A stretch of 64,000 bases of DNA. Origin: Gibbula magus (taxonomy: Eukaryota > Mollusca > Gastropoda > Trochida > Trochidae). The number at the start of each line of letters is the position of its first letter. The first letter of the stretch is position 1. A program made the translations under genes and the position numbers. The stretch spans positions 72,654,622 to 72,718,621 of the forward strand of contig OW388294.1 in assembly GCA_936450465.1 (NCBI GenBank), read 5' to 3'. The notes below the pieces were generated by a model. It saw only the letters and a list, made by a program, of their open reading frames with translations, did no database searches and was not told the origin of the DNA. This document shows positions 51,740 through 61,720 of this stretch, one piece after another.

Positions 51740-53681
51740 CTCGTGGGTGGCCCCCGAGCTGCCTCCACAGGTTGTCCCGGCGTGGGAAGGGCCAGTGGGA
51801 GGTCGACTCTCTCGGTTTGTGGCCAACTGGGCGCAATTGGGGCTCGATCCTTTCGTCTGCAAGGTTTTGGAGCGGGGGTTTCGTATTCCCGTGACACATC
51901 GCCCCCCGCTAACCTGTTTTCCAACAGAGAGGCCGCTAGAACGAGATCGGCTCGCACTGACGCTGGAACAGGTGGAGACACTCATCTCCAAACGGGCGGT
52001 GGAGGAACTCCTGCCCCAACACCTCACTCCAGGATACTATTCTCCGGTCTTCGTGCGACCGAAGCGAGACCCGAAAAAGTGGCGGCTGATCCACGACTTG
52101 AAGGAGTTCAACCTCTCCTTCCTAGAGCGGCCGCCATATTTTCGTCTCTTGACCGTACCATCAGTGATGCGGTTGCTGGAGCCCTTGGATTCGATGATAT
52201 CCCTCGATCTGCAGGACGCGTATCTGCACATTCCCATCTACCATGGCGATCGCAGATACCTCCGTTTTGTCCTGGCGGGTCGCCACTTTCAGTGGAACGT
52301 TCTACCGTTCGGGATATCGTCGGCTCCATGGCTTTTCACTCGCGTGACCCAGCCCATCGTCCAATACCTTCATCGAGTGGACGTGCAGTTCGCGATGTAT
52401 CTGGACGACGGGTTCACTCACAACAGATCCCCATCTGTTCTGGAGGCGCAACGAGACTTTGTGATAACGTTGTTCAGGCGGCTGGGATGGCTAGTCAACC
52501 TAGACAAGTCAGACCTGGAGCCAACGACGTCGCTGGTCTTTCTGGGAGCTCGCCTGGATACCGTGACCTACAGAGCTTTCGTCACTACAGAACGGATGGG
52601 GCGCTACAAAGATCTCCTGGAATTAGCACTCCGGGAGCCGCTGTCACTCCGCAAGTGGCAGAGGCTGTTGGGGTTCTTGAGCGCAACCCAACACTTCACT
52701 CGAAGGGGTCGGTTGCAGCTCAGGCCCCTGCAGATTTTCGTAAACGCGCACGTCAGGGAGAAGACTTGCCGTCATGTCTTCCCGATTCCAACCGAGTTGA
52801 GACACCACCTCTCCTGGTGGCAGCAGGAGTCCAACGTGCTGGGGGGAGTGCCCCTCAGGCAGCCCCCAGCGACGTCTCAGCTATACGTGGATGCCTCCAC
52901 CCAGGGGTGGGGAGCCCACCTAGATTCAGACCAAACGGCGGGGGTGTGGTCGCCAGCGCAATCACGACGCCACATCAACGTCCTCGAACTGGACGCCATA
53001 AGGCTGGCGATCAGCCATTGGTCAGGTCACCTGCGGGGGCAGGTCCTGTGTGTTCACACGGACAGCTCAGCGGCGGCCTGGGCCATAAACAAGCAGGGGT
53101 CAACCAAGGAAGACTCTCTACTTCAACTGGTGGCGGAGCTGTTTCACCTAGTGGACAGTCTCGGACTCTCTCTCAGGGCGGTGCACATCCCAGGAGCCAA
53201 GAACGTCCTGGCGGACGCCTTGTCTCGGCCGGACAAACCTCCTTCGACGGAGTGGATGTTGCACCCGAGGGTGTTCGAGAGTCTGTGTTTGAGGTTCGGC
53301 AAACCTCACATAGACCTCTTTGCGACTCGGCTCAACCACCAGTTGCCGACGTACGTGTCCCCCGTACCGGACCCGGCCGCGTGGGCTCTCGATGCGCTCG
53401 CGTTAGGATGGGAGGGGATGGTCGCCTACGCCTATCCCCCTCACGCCATCCTGAGTCACGTGGTGGCGAAGGTACAGGAGACACGAGTACTTCAACTCCT
53501 ACTCATAGCTCCGTTGTGGCCAGCCAGGGCCTGGTACGTTCCCCTGAGGAGGATGTGCCGCCAAGACCCTGTCCCCCTCCCACTGAGATGGGACCTATTG
53601 ACGAGCAAACCAAGCGGGCGGGTTCACGAGAACCCCCAGGCGCTCCACCTTCACGCCTGGTTTGTCTCCAAAGGGGGTTGA
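51651..53681 (+). CDS. pol: DIRS reverse transcriptase / RNase H / Dam-like domain
   Basis: Copies the element RNA to DNA. From the first ATG (51651) it is 676 aa and overlaps the end of gag in another frame. RT motifs run in order: WRLIHDLKEFN; SLDLQDAYLHIP (motif A Asp); NVLPFGISSAPW (motif B); YLDDG at residue 250 (motif C, the two catalytic Asp present); VFLGARLD. RNase H follows: YVDAST with catalytic Asp at about 414, then an ELDAIRLA Glu, an HTDSS Asp and HIPGAKNVLADALSR. The C-terminal part, DLFATRLN at 555 and AYAYPPH at about 595, matches the phage Dam-like N6-adenine methyltransferase domain known in DIRS elements. Its usual (D/N)PP(Y/F) motif reads YPPH, so methylation may be lost. 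How translation starts (reinitiation or frameshift) is unknown. All catalytic RT and RNase H residues look intact. Confidence 0.94.
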   Translation: MPAPLPSTPPRREVSVAGAAHMEVPRGSSDSWVAPELPPQVVPAWEGPVGGRLSRFVANWAQLGLDPFVCKVLERGFRIPVTHRPPLTCFPTERPLERDRLALTLEQVETLISKRAVEELLPQHLTPGYYSPVFVRPKRDPKKWRLIHDLKEFNLSFLERPPYFRLLTVPSVMRLLEPLDSMISLDLQDAYLHIPIYHGDRRYLRFVLAGRHFQWNVLPFGISSAPWLFTRVTQPIVQYLHRVDVQFAMYLDDGFTHNRSPSVLEAQRDFVITLFRRLGWLVNLDKSDLEPTTSLVFLGARLDTVTYRAFVTTERMGRYKDLLELALREPLSLRKWQRLLGFLSATQHFTRRGRLQLRPLQIFVNAHVREKTCRHVFPIPTELRHHLSWWQQESNVLGGVPLRQPPATSQLYVDASTQGWGAHLDSDQTAGVWSPAQSRRHINVLELDAIRLAISHWSGHLRGQVLCVHTDSSAAAWAINKQGSTKEDSLLQLVAELFHLVDSLGLSLRAVHIPGAKNVLADALSRPDKPPSTEWMLHPRVFESLCLRFGKPHIDLFATRLNHQLPTYVSPVPDPAAWALDALALGWEGMVAYAYPPHAILSHVVAKVQETRVLQLLLIAPLWPARAWYVPLRRMCRQDPVPLPLRWDLLTSKPSGRVHENPQALHLHAWFVSKGG

Positions 53682-54748
53682 CAGGGGCGGGGTTTTCCAA
53701 GTCCGTCGCCGAAGTGGTCGCATCTTCGCAGAGATCCTCCACGAGGAATCTCTATGACGCCCAGTGGGGTGCCTTCGCCGCCTTCTGCGCGAAGGAGGGG
53801 TATGCTATCCAGGCGGTAACGGTCCCGCAGGTAGCTGAGTACCTGGTGTACCTACGAGAGGTGAGGAAGCTCAAAGCTTCCTCAATTAACACCAACCTGG
53901 CGGCGGTCATGTCAGTCCTTAGGAAGCGTGAGCCCCAGGTTGACATCTCGGTCCTTAAAGAACTTATTAAGACCTACCGGAATGAGGACGGGCGGAGGAA
54001 GCTCAGGCCTCCGGAGTGGGACCTGACAGTGGTGCTCAACCATCTCAAGTCGGACCACTATGAGCCATTGACAGAGACGACTCTTCTCCGTCTCACCATC
54101 AAAACAGCCTTTTTGGTTGCGATGGGGTCCGCAGCCAGGATTTCAGAGCTTCACGCTCTCCAGGCGGACCTCTTGCGTTTTGAGGTGAGAGACGGTGGGT
54201 CGGCGTCACTGGGGTTAGCCCCTGAGTTCATCTGCAAGAACCAAGCCGCAGACGAAAGGGGTAGAACCTTTTCGTTACCGTCTCTTTCCGGTAGCATAGA
54301 TCCGACGGACGAGGATCGGCTCCTTTGTCCGGTGAGAGCCCTGCGGATCTACACCGAAAAGACCAAGACACTACGTCAAGGGAGAAGGAAACTTTTTCTT
54401 CCGCACTCCCAGACTAGTGTTCGGGAGTTAGACAAGCGTCAACTCAGCGTCTATCTCCGCTCGGCAGTGTTGGACGCCTACAAGGCCGCGGGCCTCGACC
54501 CGCCAGCGAAGGCCAATCCACACGAGATCAGAGCCATCTCGGCTACGATGGCTCTTCACAGTAACATGGCAGTGGCGGACATCATGGCCGGCTGTTTCTG
54601 GAAGTCGGGCCTGGTGTTCGCCAATCACTATCTTAGAGACGTATCCAACGAGGACATGGAGGGGATTCATCGGTTGGGCGCACAGGTGTACGCCCAGCAA
54701 CGAGTTCCGTCGGCCTCGTACCGAAGAGGCCTACCCCCCCCTCGTTAA
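53588..54748 (+). CDS. DIRS tyrosine recombinase
   Basis: Integrates the circular DIRS DNA by site-specific strand exchange, replacing a DDE integrase. From the ATG at 53588 it is 386 aa; a further in-frame ATG at 53408 is an alternative, and the frame is open back to the gag stop at 51737. The N-terminal part has an SAM-like core-binding region (RNLYDAQWGAFAAFC...VAEYLVYL). Catalytic residues are present: Arg 184 in SAARISEL, His 312 and Arg 315 in PHEIRAIS, Trp 338 at the position often His or Trp, and the nucleophile Tyr 348 in FANHYLRD. A Lys in FICKNQ may be the beta-hairpin lysine. It overlaps the last 94 bases of the RT ORF. No damage is visible. Its likely targets are the inverted half-sites around the TATT core. 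Confidence 0.92.
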   Translation: MGPIDEQTKRAGSREPPGAPPSRLVCLQRGLTGAGFSKSVAEVVASSQRSSTRNLYDAQWGAFAAFCAKEGYAIQAVTVPQVAEYLVYLREVRKLKASSINTNLAAVMSVLRKREPQVDISVLKELIKTYRNEDGRRKLRPPEWDLTVVLNHLKSDHYEPLTETTLLRLTIKTAFLVAMGSAARISELHALQADLLRFEVRDGGSASLGLAPEFICKNQAADERGRTFSLPSLSGSIDPTDEDRLLCPVRALRIYTEKTKTLRQGRRKLFLPHSQTSVRELDKRQLSVYLRSAVLDAYKAAGLDPPAKANPHEIRAISATMALHSNMAVADIMAGCFWKSGLVFANHYLRDVSNEDMEGIHRLGAQVYAQQRVPSASYRRGLPPPR

Positions 54749-55018
54749 TTCGGCTGCTCCTTGGGCCAGTCTAGAGTATGCAATAAACATAGTCTCGATG
54801 ATTTTAGTGATGCGTTTGTTGTCTTTTCTTTAGTTGGTGACCACGCGGGTGAGAGTCCCTCCGGTTACGAGTTGGGTCAAGCTTAACCCTCCGGTTGACA
54901 GATGAACCCCATCGGGGTTCAGGCTGGTTACGCTGTATTGGCTCACCAACTTGACTCTTGTTAAGACAGAGCTATCCCTCTTAGGGGCCTCTCGCTCCCC
55001 TCCACCTCTGTGGCAATC
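54749..55018 (+). promoter_or_regulatory. DIRS 3' untranslated region with structured RNA
   Basis: AATAAA at 54782-54787 is a likely polyadenylation signal, although the terminal repeat lies beyond it. AGTTGGTGA (54832-54840) pairs with TCACCAACT (54943-54951), enclosing GAACCCC-ATC-GGGGTTC (54904-54920), a perfect 7-bp stem with a 3-base loop. CCCTCCGGTT is directly repeated at about 54857 and 54887. Nested pairing suggests an RNA element, perhaps for packaging or 3'-end formation; that role is inference. Confidence 0.5.
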
Positions 55019-55112
55019 GGGCATATTGTTAACTATCACGGAGAGTATATTAAATAATAGTATGTTTTTGTTTAAACATCATTATTTATACTCACCGTTG
55101 ATAGTTAACAAT
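55019..55112. repeat. DIRS internal complementary region
   Basis: The first half, GGGCATATTGTTAACTATCA onward, is the reverse complement of the left end (49028-49069). The second half, ending CCGTTGATAGTTAACAAT, is the reverse complement of the right end (about 55299-55354). The two meet at AATA (55056-55059), the complement of TATT. In the accepted DIRS-1 model this region templates completion of the ends and circularisation. The two halves are themselves an imperfect inverted repeat around the junction, as expected of a recombinase site. Confidence 0.93.
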
Positions 55113-55171
55113 CGTAAGTTCCCTCCCGGCCTCCCCTCGGTCGCGTTCGGCTTCGTGTCTGTCCATCAGAA

Positions 55172-55354
55172 GAAGCAATGGCCATATAAGGTAGGCCACC
55201 TGCCGGTGAGTGGTGAGTGCAGTTAAGTTGAGCGATAACTCTGTCTTTAAGCTGTGTAAAGATTGTCGGGATTAGACAGATTAGGATAATTGGGCATATT
55301 GTTAACTATCAACGGTGAGTATAAATAATGATGTTTAAACAAAAACATACTATT
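55172..55354. repeat. DIRS right inverted terminal repeat
   Basis: The inverted counterpart of 49028-49191. It carries an extra terminal segment, ATGTTTAAACAAAAACATAC, between the shared repeat and the TATT boundary, which the left end lacks. Such unequal ends are normal for DIRS elements. Confidence 0.9.
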
Positions 55355-55570
55355 TTGATCAAACATATAAAAAGCAATTTTACAATCTAGAAAAGATTGT
55401 AAGATCAAGGCCATCATTTCAACGAATTGTCTGCTTCGTCTGTCATCCGTGCATATTACTCCACATTTTACTACAAGGCATTATTTATTATTGATATTGA
55501 CATCAGGCCATCTATATTCCATTGGCATTCATTTTCTGGAATTTTAACGAGGAGAGTGATAACTGGACTA
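55355..55570. repeat. Duplicated block X, copy 2 (right part)
   Basis: Continues the block interrupted by the DIRS insertion. It shares GGCCATCATTTCAA-like, CTTCGTCTGTCATC and GGAATTTTAACGAGGAGAGT blocks with copies 1 and 3 but is more diverged. The join at TATT reads naturally from 49027 into 55355. Confidence 0.55.
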
Positions 55571-57383
55571 TTGAAACTATTGGAATTCTTCAATGTTGCT
55601 TGTGCACTTACAAAATCATGTCCAGAGTTATGAACGTAACATTTGTTACAACAATAACAAATATTCTTTCCTTTTGAGATATATATATGTCATATATCTG
55701 AAAATCTACTTCTAGAATAACAATATCATCAGTAACGATAATCTATTCGATAATATGTTAGTTGAAATAAATCGTCACACTCGAAACCATCTGTATGAAA
55801 TTTCAACATTTAGTTTGCTTTATTGCGTAGTGTTATTCATCCATTCAGTAAACTGTTTATTAGATAATGTATAGATGTTTACATGTTTATATGGATCTTA
55901 CAGCTTTCATACAACGTGACACTGCGAAACAATGCTTAAAGTTGTCACCAAGCAGTCAAACATAAACACAACTCGCCCAAACATTAGATATATGTCTTTC
56001 GAGATGAAGTGATATCCACATGTAATATCTGCATAGTATATATTGTTAATATACAATAATGCTATAACGTCAGAACGAACAATGTTTTAACATAAACACC
56101 ACTGATCATTAAAGTATGTCGTCAATGATGTACGTGTACATGCAACAATGGCATGGTGCCATAATGCTGATATTGTCACACTGTGATAATGCATAACATG
56201 TTCCTCTCGTGTCTTCTCAAAGCCCCTGAGATCTCTACCAATGGATATCATTCTTCACGGGATATCTTTATCTACCTCCTTCAGAAAAAACAACGATTGT
56301 AACCACTAGAGCTTTAAAGCTCGATCTCTGTATCATTCAGTTGATTTGGGGAAGGCTTGCCCTCGTATTGCCTACACTTCATAACGCCTGTACCCCGAAA
56401 ACACCTCGCATCACCTACACTATATGCAAATGATCACCTCCTCACCCCTATTATGTAGAATGGTACAGTCTATAAGCCATTAATGAATTTCTTCATTCAT
56501 ATGCATTAATGACGGTAGTAGATTGACTTTTGTTTTCATAGTGGTATCTGATCATTCAGTTAATAATTTTGACAGGATTGTCATACAATATGATAATACA
56601 TTTTGATCTCTGTATATCTACTTATATCTGATATATATTAGTTTTGTAAGTATATTCATGTGTTATTAGTAAGTGCCAGTGTTTCTCTTAACTTTGATCC
56701 ACGAAGAGATATGAGCGAGATATACTTTATCATGGTGTCACGCATACAAATCACAAATTTGATACAATGTTATATGCTAAGGATAAGATTAAATTCCCAG
56801 CCAAAATTGACTTATGATACACTAAATACTACTTTAAAACCGGATGTTTTTCTTCTATAGATGTTTGTTTTGTAGCTGATGTAAAAAGTATAATTTTCAT
56901 TTATATGTTTTTGAACAACACATTTATAACATAAAGCAATTAAGGTCAAGGCTAAACAAACAGACTGAGACAGCCTATATAACTGCTGGTCATTTAGACA
57001 AACATGTGTTGTATAATTATATACATAAAGCAGTTCACGGTCACAAATGGTTCGATTAACATTGCTTAATGGTACCAGATATTTATGAAAAGCGATATAT
57101 TTATATCCCAAAATCCATCTCGTTAACAGTCGTTGGACGAAGAGATGAAAAACATTACAATGATGAAGTGGTAAGACATCAAACCACGTCAGATAGTTAC
57201 ATAAATGTTCTATCTGAAACATCTTAACGAAAATGAACCCCAGTTTGAAGAAGCATGTAACCATTAGCAACGTTTATCATCACCAACACTAAATTCAGGA
57301 AATTATCTGGTCGCTATGGAATTTAATGTATTGTATCACACGACGCTATTTAACAAAACGCAGGTACTCATAATAATAATAAT
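55571..57383. other. AT-rich non-coding stretch
   Basis: No supported gene. The 152-codon minus-strand frame at 56812-57270 shows no recognisable motif. A short (AAT)n run lies at 57370-57386. The segment from about 57215 matches 60060 onward and starts block Y. Confidence 0.4.
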
Positions 57384-57391
57384 AATATAAA

Positions 57392-57881
57392 CGCAAAACT
57401 TACAGAAAAAGATTCCTTGCAATTTTATTCCACTATTAAATCATTTACCCAGAATTGTACACATATGATCTTAATAACATAAAGTACCGGAAAGCACTCA
57501 TTATTTTCCGAAGCTCTTATAATCGTCTAGAAATACAAGGTATTAGAAAAGGTTGTTATGATAATAAAAGTCCTGACTCTAAATGTTCTTTATGTAAAGT
57601 AACGGTAGATGAAATCCATGTTATATATGATTGTCCAATGTATCAAACTCTTCGTGATGATGTACCACTAATGTTCAATAACAACATAAATATCAACGGT
57701 CTGAAATATTTAATGAACTCAAATGAGTATATTTTCATGTTAGGAAAATTATTGTACAACATTTTGTGTATACGTGGAGAAATCCACTGATACGCATGTG
57801 TGTATTTTCATGTATATTGTATTAATGAATCGAATTGTGGATCAAATGGCCTTGAAAACAATAAACTATTGAATTGAATTG
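57392..57881 (+). mobile_element. 5'-truncated LINE insertion
   Basis: A 490-bp insert flanked by the 8-bp target duplication AATATAAA (57384-57391 and 57882-57889). It ends with an ACAATAAACT polyadenylation-like motif and a TTGAATTGAATTGAA tail, typical of non-LTR retrotransposons with short-repeat tails. It is absent from the other two copies of block Y. It is too short to be autonomous. Confidence 0.82.
57455..57790 (+). pseudogene. LINE reverse-transcriptase ORF, C-terminal fragment
   Basis: About 111 codons to the stop. CSLCKVTVDEIHVIYDCPMY matches the CxxC...H....C zinc knuckle at the C-terminus of many invertebrate LINE polyproteins. It is preceded by a RSSYNRLEIQGIRKGCY segment corresponding to the conserved R.S.H.L.IE.GR stretch, and followed by a TLRDD motif. 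The polymerase domain is missing through 5' truncation, and there is no ATG at the frame's beginning. A stop lies just upstream in this frame, so the fragment is non-functional. Confidence 0.75.
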
Positions 57882-59822
57882 AATATAAATGTGTTTTTGT
57901 TTTGATTGTGAGGCTCCTCACTTTCCTCGATATTGACTACATATTCTTCCCTGAGAAAAAAGAGCAGCACTAAATCGAAACCAGTGTTTTACGAGTTTAA
58001 TGATAAAAGCATCATTTCCCACTGTACCCGTTAAAACTGTTGGTCTGATCAGACGAAGGGGAAGAATTTAATATATTAAACGCACTGATATATTGACAAA
58101 TTGGTGTTTCAGTAGTGCAACGATCTACAAGAAGATGATATTCACCGAGACATACTAGTACAAATGTCCTTGCGACACGAGTTAAGTAGATAAGCAGCTG
58201 GTTTATCAACTTAAGCGACTTTCCTGTGTGGTTACCTTGACTACATATTTTCCTAACAACATTAAGAGGACATAATGTAATTTGAAAAATCAGATTTTAA
58301 TACCAATACTGGAAAATTAGATTAGCGAATTGTGAATTATAAGTTACACAATATGTTGACAGACACAGTATGGTTACAGTGCTTTGAATTCATTATTTGA
58401 TGATATAAGTTAATGGAATACATAGGTTCCAGTGCAACTTTTGATATTGATGGCGATTTAACATACAATTTATTGCTTTCAAGCGTATGGATCATGAAAA
58501 CATATTGCAGCTAACGAATAATTTGCATTTTCATCATTAAGGACATCCTAATACGAGTTCGCATTTTATAGCCGCCAAACAAAGAAGCTAATTTGTCATG
58601 GTTATAGCAAGAAGAGAAATAAATGCAAACAATTTTTTGGGAATTATTTGAGACTTTGTCCACCCTTACTATTGTGTAGTTTGACCACAACGATATGACT
58701 AATAACTATTGGCACCAAAAACAACACAAATGGTTCAAGGGAATTTGTACAAACTCATTTGCTTCAAACCTCCCTTATTCAACCTCGTTAACGTTTACAC
58801 CTCTGAGATTTAGCCATGTTTACTGATTTTACAAGCTAGCAGCGTTTCCTATCCAATCTTTATTATGTTCCTCTCCCTTATATTATTTATAGATTAACCA
58901 TAGCACTTCTGCTGAGCAAAAGTGGCAATAATGCGGCTATTTACGGCGCTTTTTCCCGTACCATACCCGATTGCATTCATGTGTCTGATAATTGGACTTC
59001 AAAAATACTGATTGTGAGTCCCGTCAATGTGGAGCAGGTATACTTTTGTTTTAGCTCCAATAACAAAACACATAAACCCATTGTCGGTAACTCAATGTTG
59101 CATTGCAGGAATAAAATCACAGAATCACAACCTTTTAAATCAGATTTCTGAGTTACTGCTAATTGTATTTTCCTCTCGGTAAAAAATACAGCAACAGTCA
59201 CACCTAATCAGCCTCACATTTCTTTTCTGTCCCAGCTCAGTAAGCATTATCTTAACTACATAGTATCCCAGGGGAAACTAAAGCTCCAGTCAATTACAAT
59301 ATAATCTTACAAAATCAGCCAACTTTGCTACATGTGAATCCAGAAGCATAATATGTGCCTCAGCACGCACTGCTAGACCACATACAGACCGTTGGTATGA
59401 TATTTTGAAAGACTGTGGTCCCGTTACTGCATTAAAGGTTTAGACATAACGTGGCTTCACTTTCATCACTGCTGATGTAGCCACAACAAAGTGGGTATTA
59501 TAGGGGTATTTGTAACATTAAATTGAGAGTAGACAAGTATGTGCTTTGATGTGTGGGCTGTAGATGTTGGAATCACACACTAATCCCAAAAACTTCAAAA
59601 TATTTGTTTTCAATTAATCTTAATTCCATCCGAAATATATACATACTTTCTGTTTTAAGACATTATTCTACTAGTTAAACTTGTAACTTTTTTTCTTCTT
59701 TTTTTGTGTGTATTGCTCCCAATTCAGATATATATAAACTTGTAACTTGTTGAACAATTTTTTCCGATGATAAATCATATTGTGACAACACTAAAAGAGT
59801 CTGCACACAATTATTCAAAGGT

Positions 59823-59900
59823 TTTAACGCCCAATCACATGTGTGTTCGAACCTAGCACCTTGAGCTCTCTGGACCACCAGTCTGGCACCATGAACCTTT
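59823..59900 (-). repeat. tRNA-like SINE remnant
   Basis: On the minus strand GACTGGTGGTCCAGAG is followed by CTAGGTTCGAACAC, a good B box. The A box is poor. It does not match the three-copy SINE family in this window. Confidence 0.3.
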
Positions 59901-60059
59901 ATCGCCCAACCTATACCTTTAATATCTAGTGGTCTGTATACGTGTACATGCATAAAGTGCATGACCATCTGTTAAAAAAAGTATATATCAAAATATTGAT
60001 TTAGCAGTGAGACATCAGAAGACTATTTATAAGTAGCACTGTCATCTGAGACATTCAAA

Positions 60060-61720
60060 GAAAATGAACCTCGATGTGAATAACCATAATGATAATTCAA
60101 GAAGTCATCCGGTCTGGTCTCTGTATATGAATGATGTAATGGATTGTAAAGCACGAAACCACTGGAACAGTTACATGATACTCAAAATAAATCTGTAAAT
60201 GCGTGTTTGTTTTGATGTTGAGCCTCCTCATTATATTTTCTACATATTTTCCCCTGGGTTAAAAGAGCATGACTAAATAGAAGCCGATTCCATTAAATGC
60301 TTTACAAGTTTGATAATAAAAGTAGCATTTACCCTCAACCTAGTTAAAACTTTCTTCTTTAGACGTCATCAGACGACAAGAAGGAACCTAATACATCAAA
60401 CGCTGTAATATATCGACACAGTGGTGTTTTAGTACTGATATTATCAACTATAATCTGATATTCATCCTGAAATACTAATACAGATGTCCTTGCAACATGA
60501 GTTAAGTAGATAAGCAACTGGTTTATTCAGTTAAGCAACTTTCTGAAGTTTCCTAATGTCTTTAAGAGAACACAATGTAAATTTCATCAGATGATAATTT
60601 ATTACCAATACTGAATAATTAGATAAACGAATTGAGAATTATCAGTTACACAATATGTTTTACAGAAATGGTATCTTTACATAGATCGATTACATTATTT
60701 GATTTAAGTTAAAGTGATTTATCGATTCCTTTATTGATTTCATATGTGCGCAAACAAATGATTCACATTGAGGACATAAACGGACATATAGGACAATACG
60801 ACTTGTTCAATGGCAGCTAAATGACAAGGCTATTTGTCAGGGTTATAGCTTAAATAAATATAGATACATAAGTTACCACGTGGACGAAATGACAAATAAC
60901 TATTGACACCATAAACAACAGATATCAAGATAGTTAGTTTTGAGGTATCTGTACAAACTCCATTTGTTTCAAGCCTCCTTTATGCAACCTCGTTAACGTT
61001 TACACCTCTGATATATAGCCATGTTTACTGATTTTACAAGCTAGCAGCGTTTCCTATCCAATCTTTATTATGTTCCTCTCCATTATAGATTAATTATATC
61101 ACCTCTTCTCATCCAAAGTAGCAATAATTCCGTTATCAACGACTCTTTATCCTACCACAAGGACCCAATTGTATTCATGTGTCTGATGATTGTACTTCAA
61201 GAACGAGGTTTACTGATTGCTTGTCGCGCAGATGTGGAGCACCTTTACTTATGCTATTAGTGGCAATGTCAAAACACATAAAGTCATGGGTTACTCAATT
61301 TTGATTTCATTAAAAGAGTTACATACTTTTTAAACCAAATTCCGAGTTACTTCAAATTGTATTTTCCTGCCGTTAACAAACACAGCAACTGTCACAGCTA
61401 ATCAGCATCATATCTCTTTTCTGTCCCAGCTCAGTAAAGCATTGTCTTAACTCCATAGTATCCCAGGGGAAACTAAAGCTCCAGTCAATTGCTATGTAAT
61501 CTAGCAAAATCAACCAACATTATATATATGAGGCCTCAAAAGCATAATATGCGTCTCGACATGCGCTGCAAGATCACATAAAGACCGTTGGTTTGAAACT
61601 GTGGAAGATGGAAGTCCTTGTGCGACATTAAAAGGTTGGACATAACGTGGCTTACGTGTGTTCACCGCTGATGCAGGCATTTTGTTATCAAAGACATTTA
61701 GATCGACAGTCACTAGAAGT
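60060..61720. repeat. Duplicated block Y, copy 2
   Basis: Head-to-tail with copy 1, with an offset of about 2.2-2.3 kb. It retains the conserved islands (60950-61082, 61440-61490, about 61545-61660) and lacks the LINE insert at the corresponding site (near 60185-60200). Many small indels separate it from copy 1. Confidence 0.75.

Larger units (their letters stand above)
49028..55354 (+). mobile_element. Complete DIRS-group tyrosine-recombinase retrotransposon
   Basis: A 6.3-kb GC-rich element in AT-rich DNA. It has inverted terminal repeats (49028-49191 and 55172-55354), gag-like, RT/RNase H/methyltransferase and tyrosine-recombinase ORFs, and an internal complementary region (55019-55112). 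That region equals the reverse complement of the left end joined to that of the right end, as in Dictyostelium DIRS-1. Comparing the joined copy with the real ends places the boundaries at TATT (49028-49031 and 55351-55354). There is no longer target-site duplication, as expected for recombinase-mediated integration of a circle. It has no long terminal repeats and no DDE integrase. The three ORFs are uninterrupted, so the copy may be recent and possibly active. It sits inside a copy of block X. Confidence 0.93.
57215..59700. repeat. Duplicated block Y, copy 1
   Basis: Collinear with copies at about 60060-61720 and 63250-64000. Marker GTTAAGTAGATAAGC lies at 58180, 60504 and 63618. Conservation is uneven: a 66-bp run beginning TAGCCATGTTTACTGATTTT at 58811 is identical at 61016, and ATAGTATCCCAGGGGAAACT recurs at 59261 and 61456, while flanks differ by many changes. 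No protein frame is shared between copies. Copy 1 alone carries a LINE insertion (57392-57881). Confidence 0.75.

Noticed and set aside
50137..52329. Minus-strand ORFs of 60-199 codons within the DIRS element
   Set aside because: They are shadows of the GC-rich coding frames on the plus strand and carry no recognisable domain.
49028..55354. Gypsy or other LTR retrotransposon
   Set aside because: There are no direct long terminal repeats, DDE integrase or aspartic protease; a tyrosine recombinase, inverted ends and an internal complementary region identify the DIRS group.
56812..57270. 152-aa minus-strand ORF as a gene
   Set aside because: Cys/Phe/Tyr-rich with no recognised domain, and its 5' part overlaps the start of repeat block Y.
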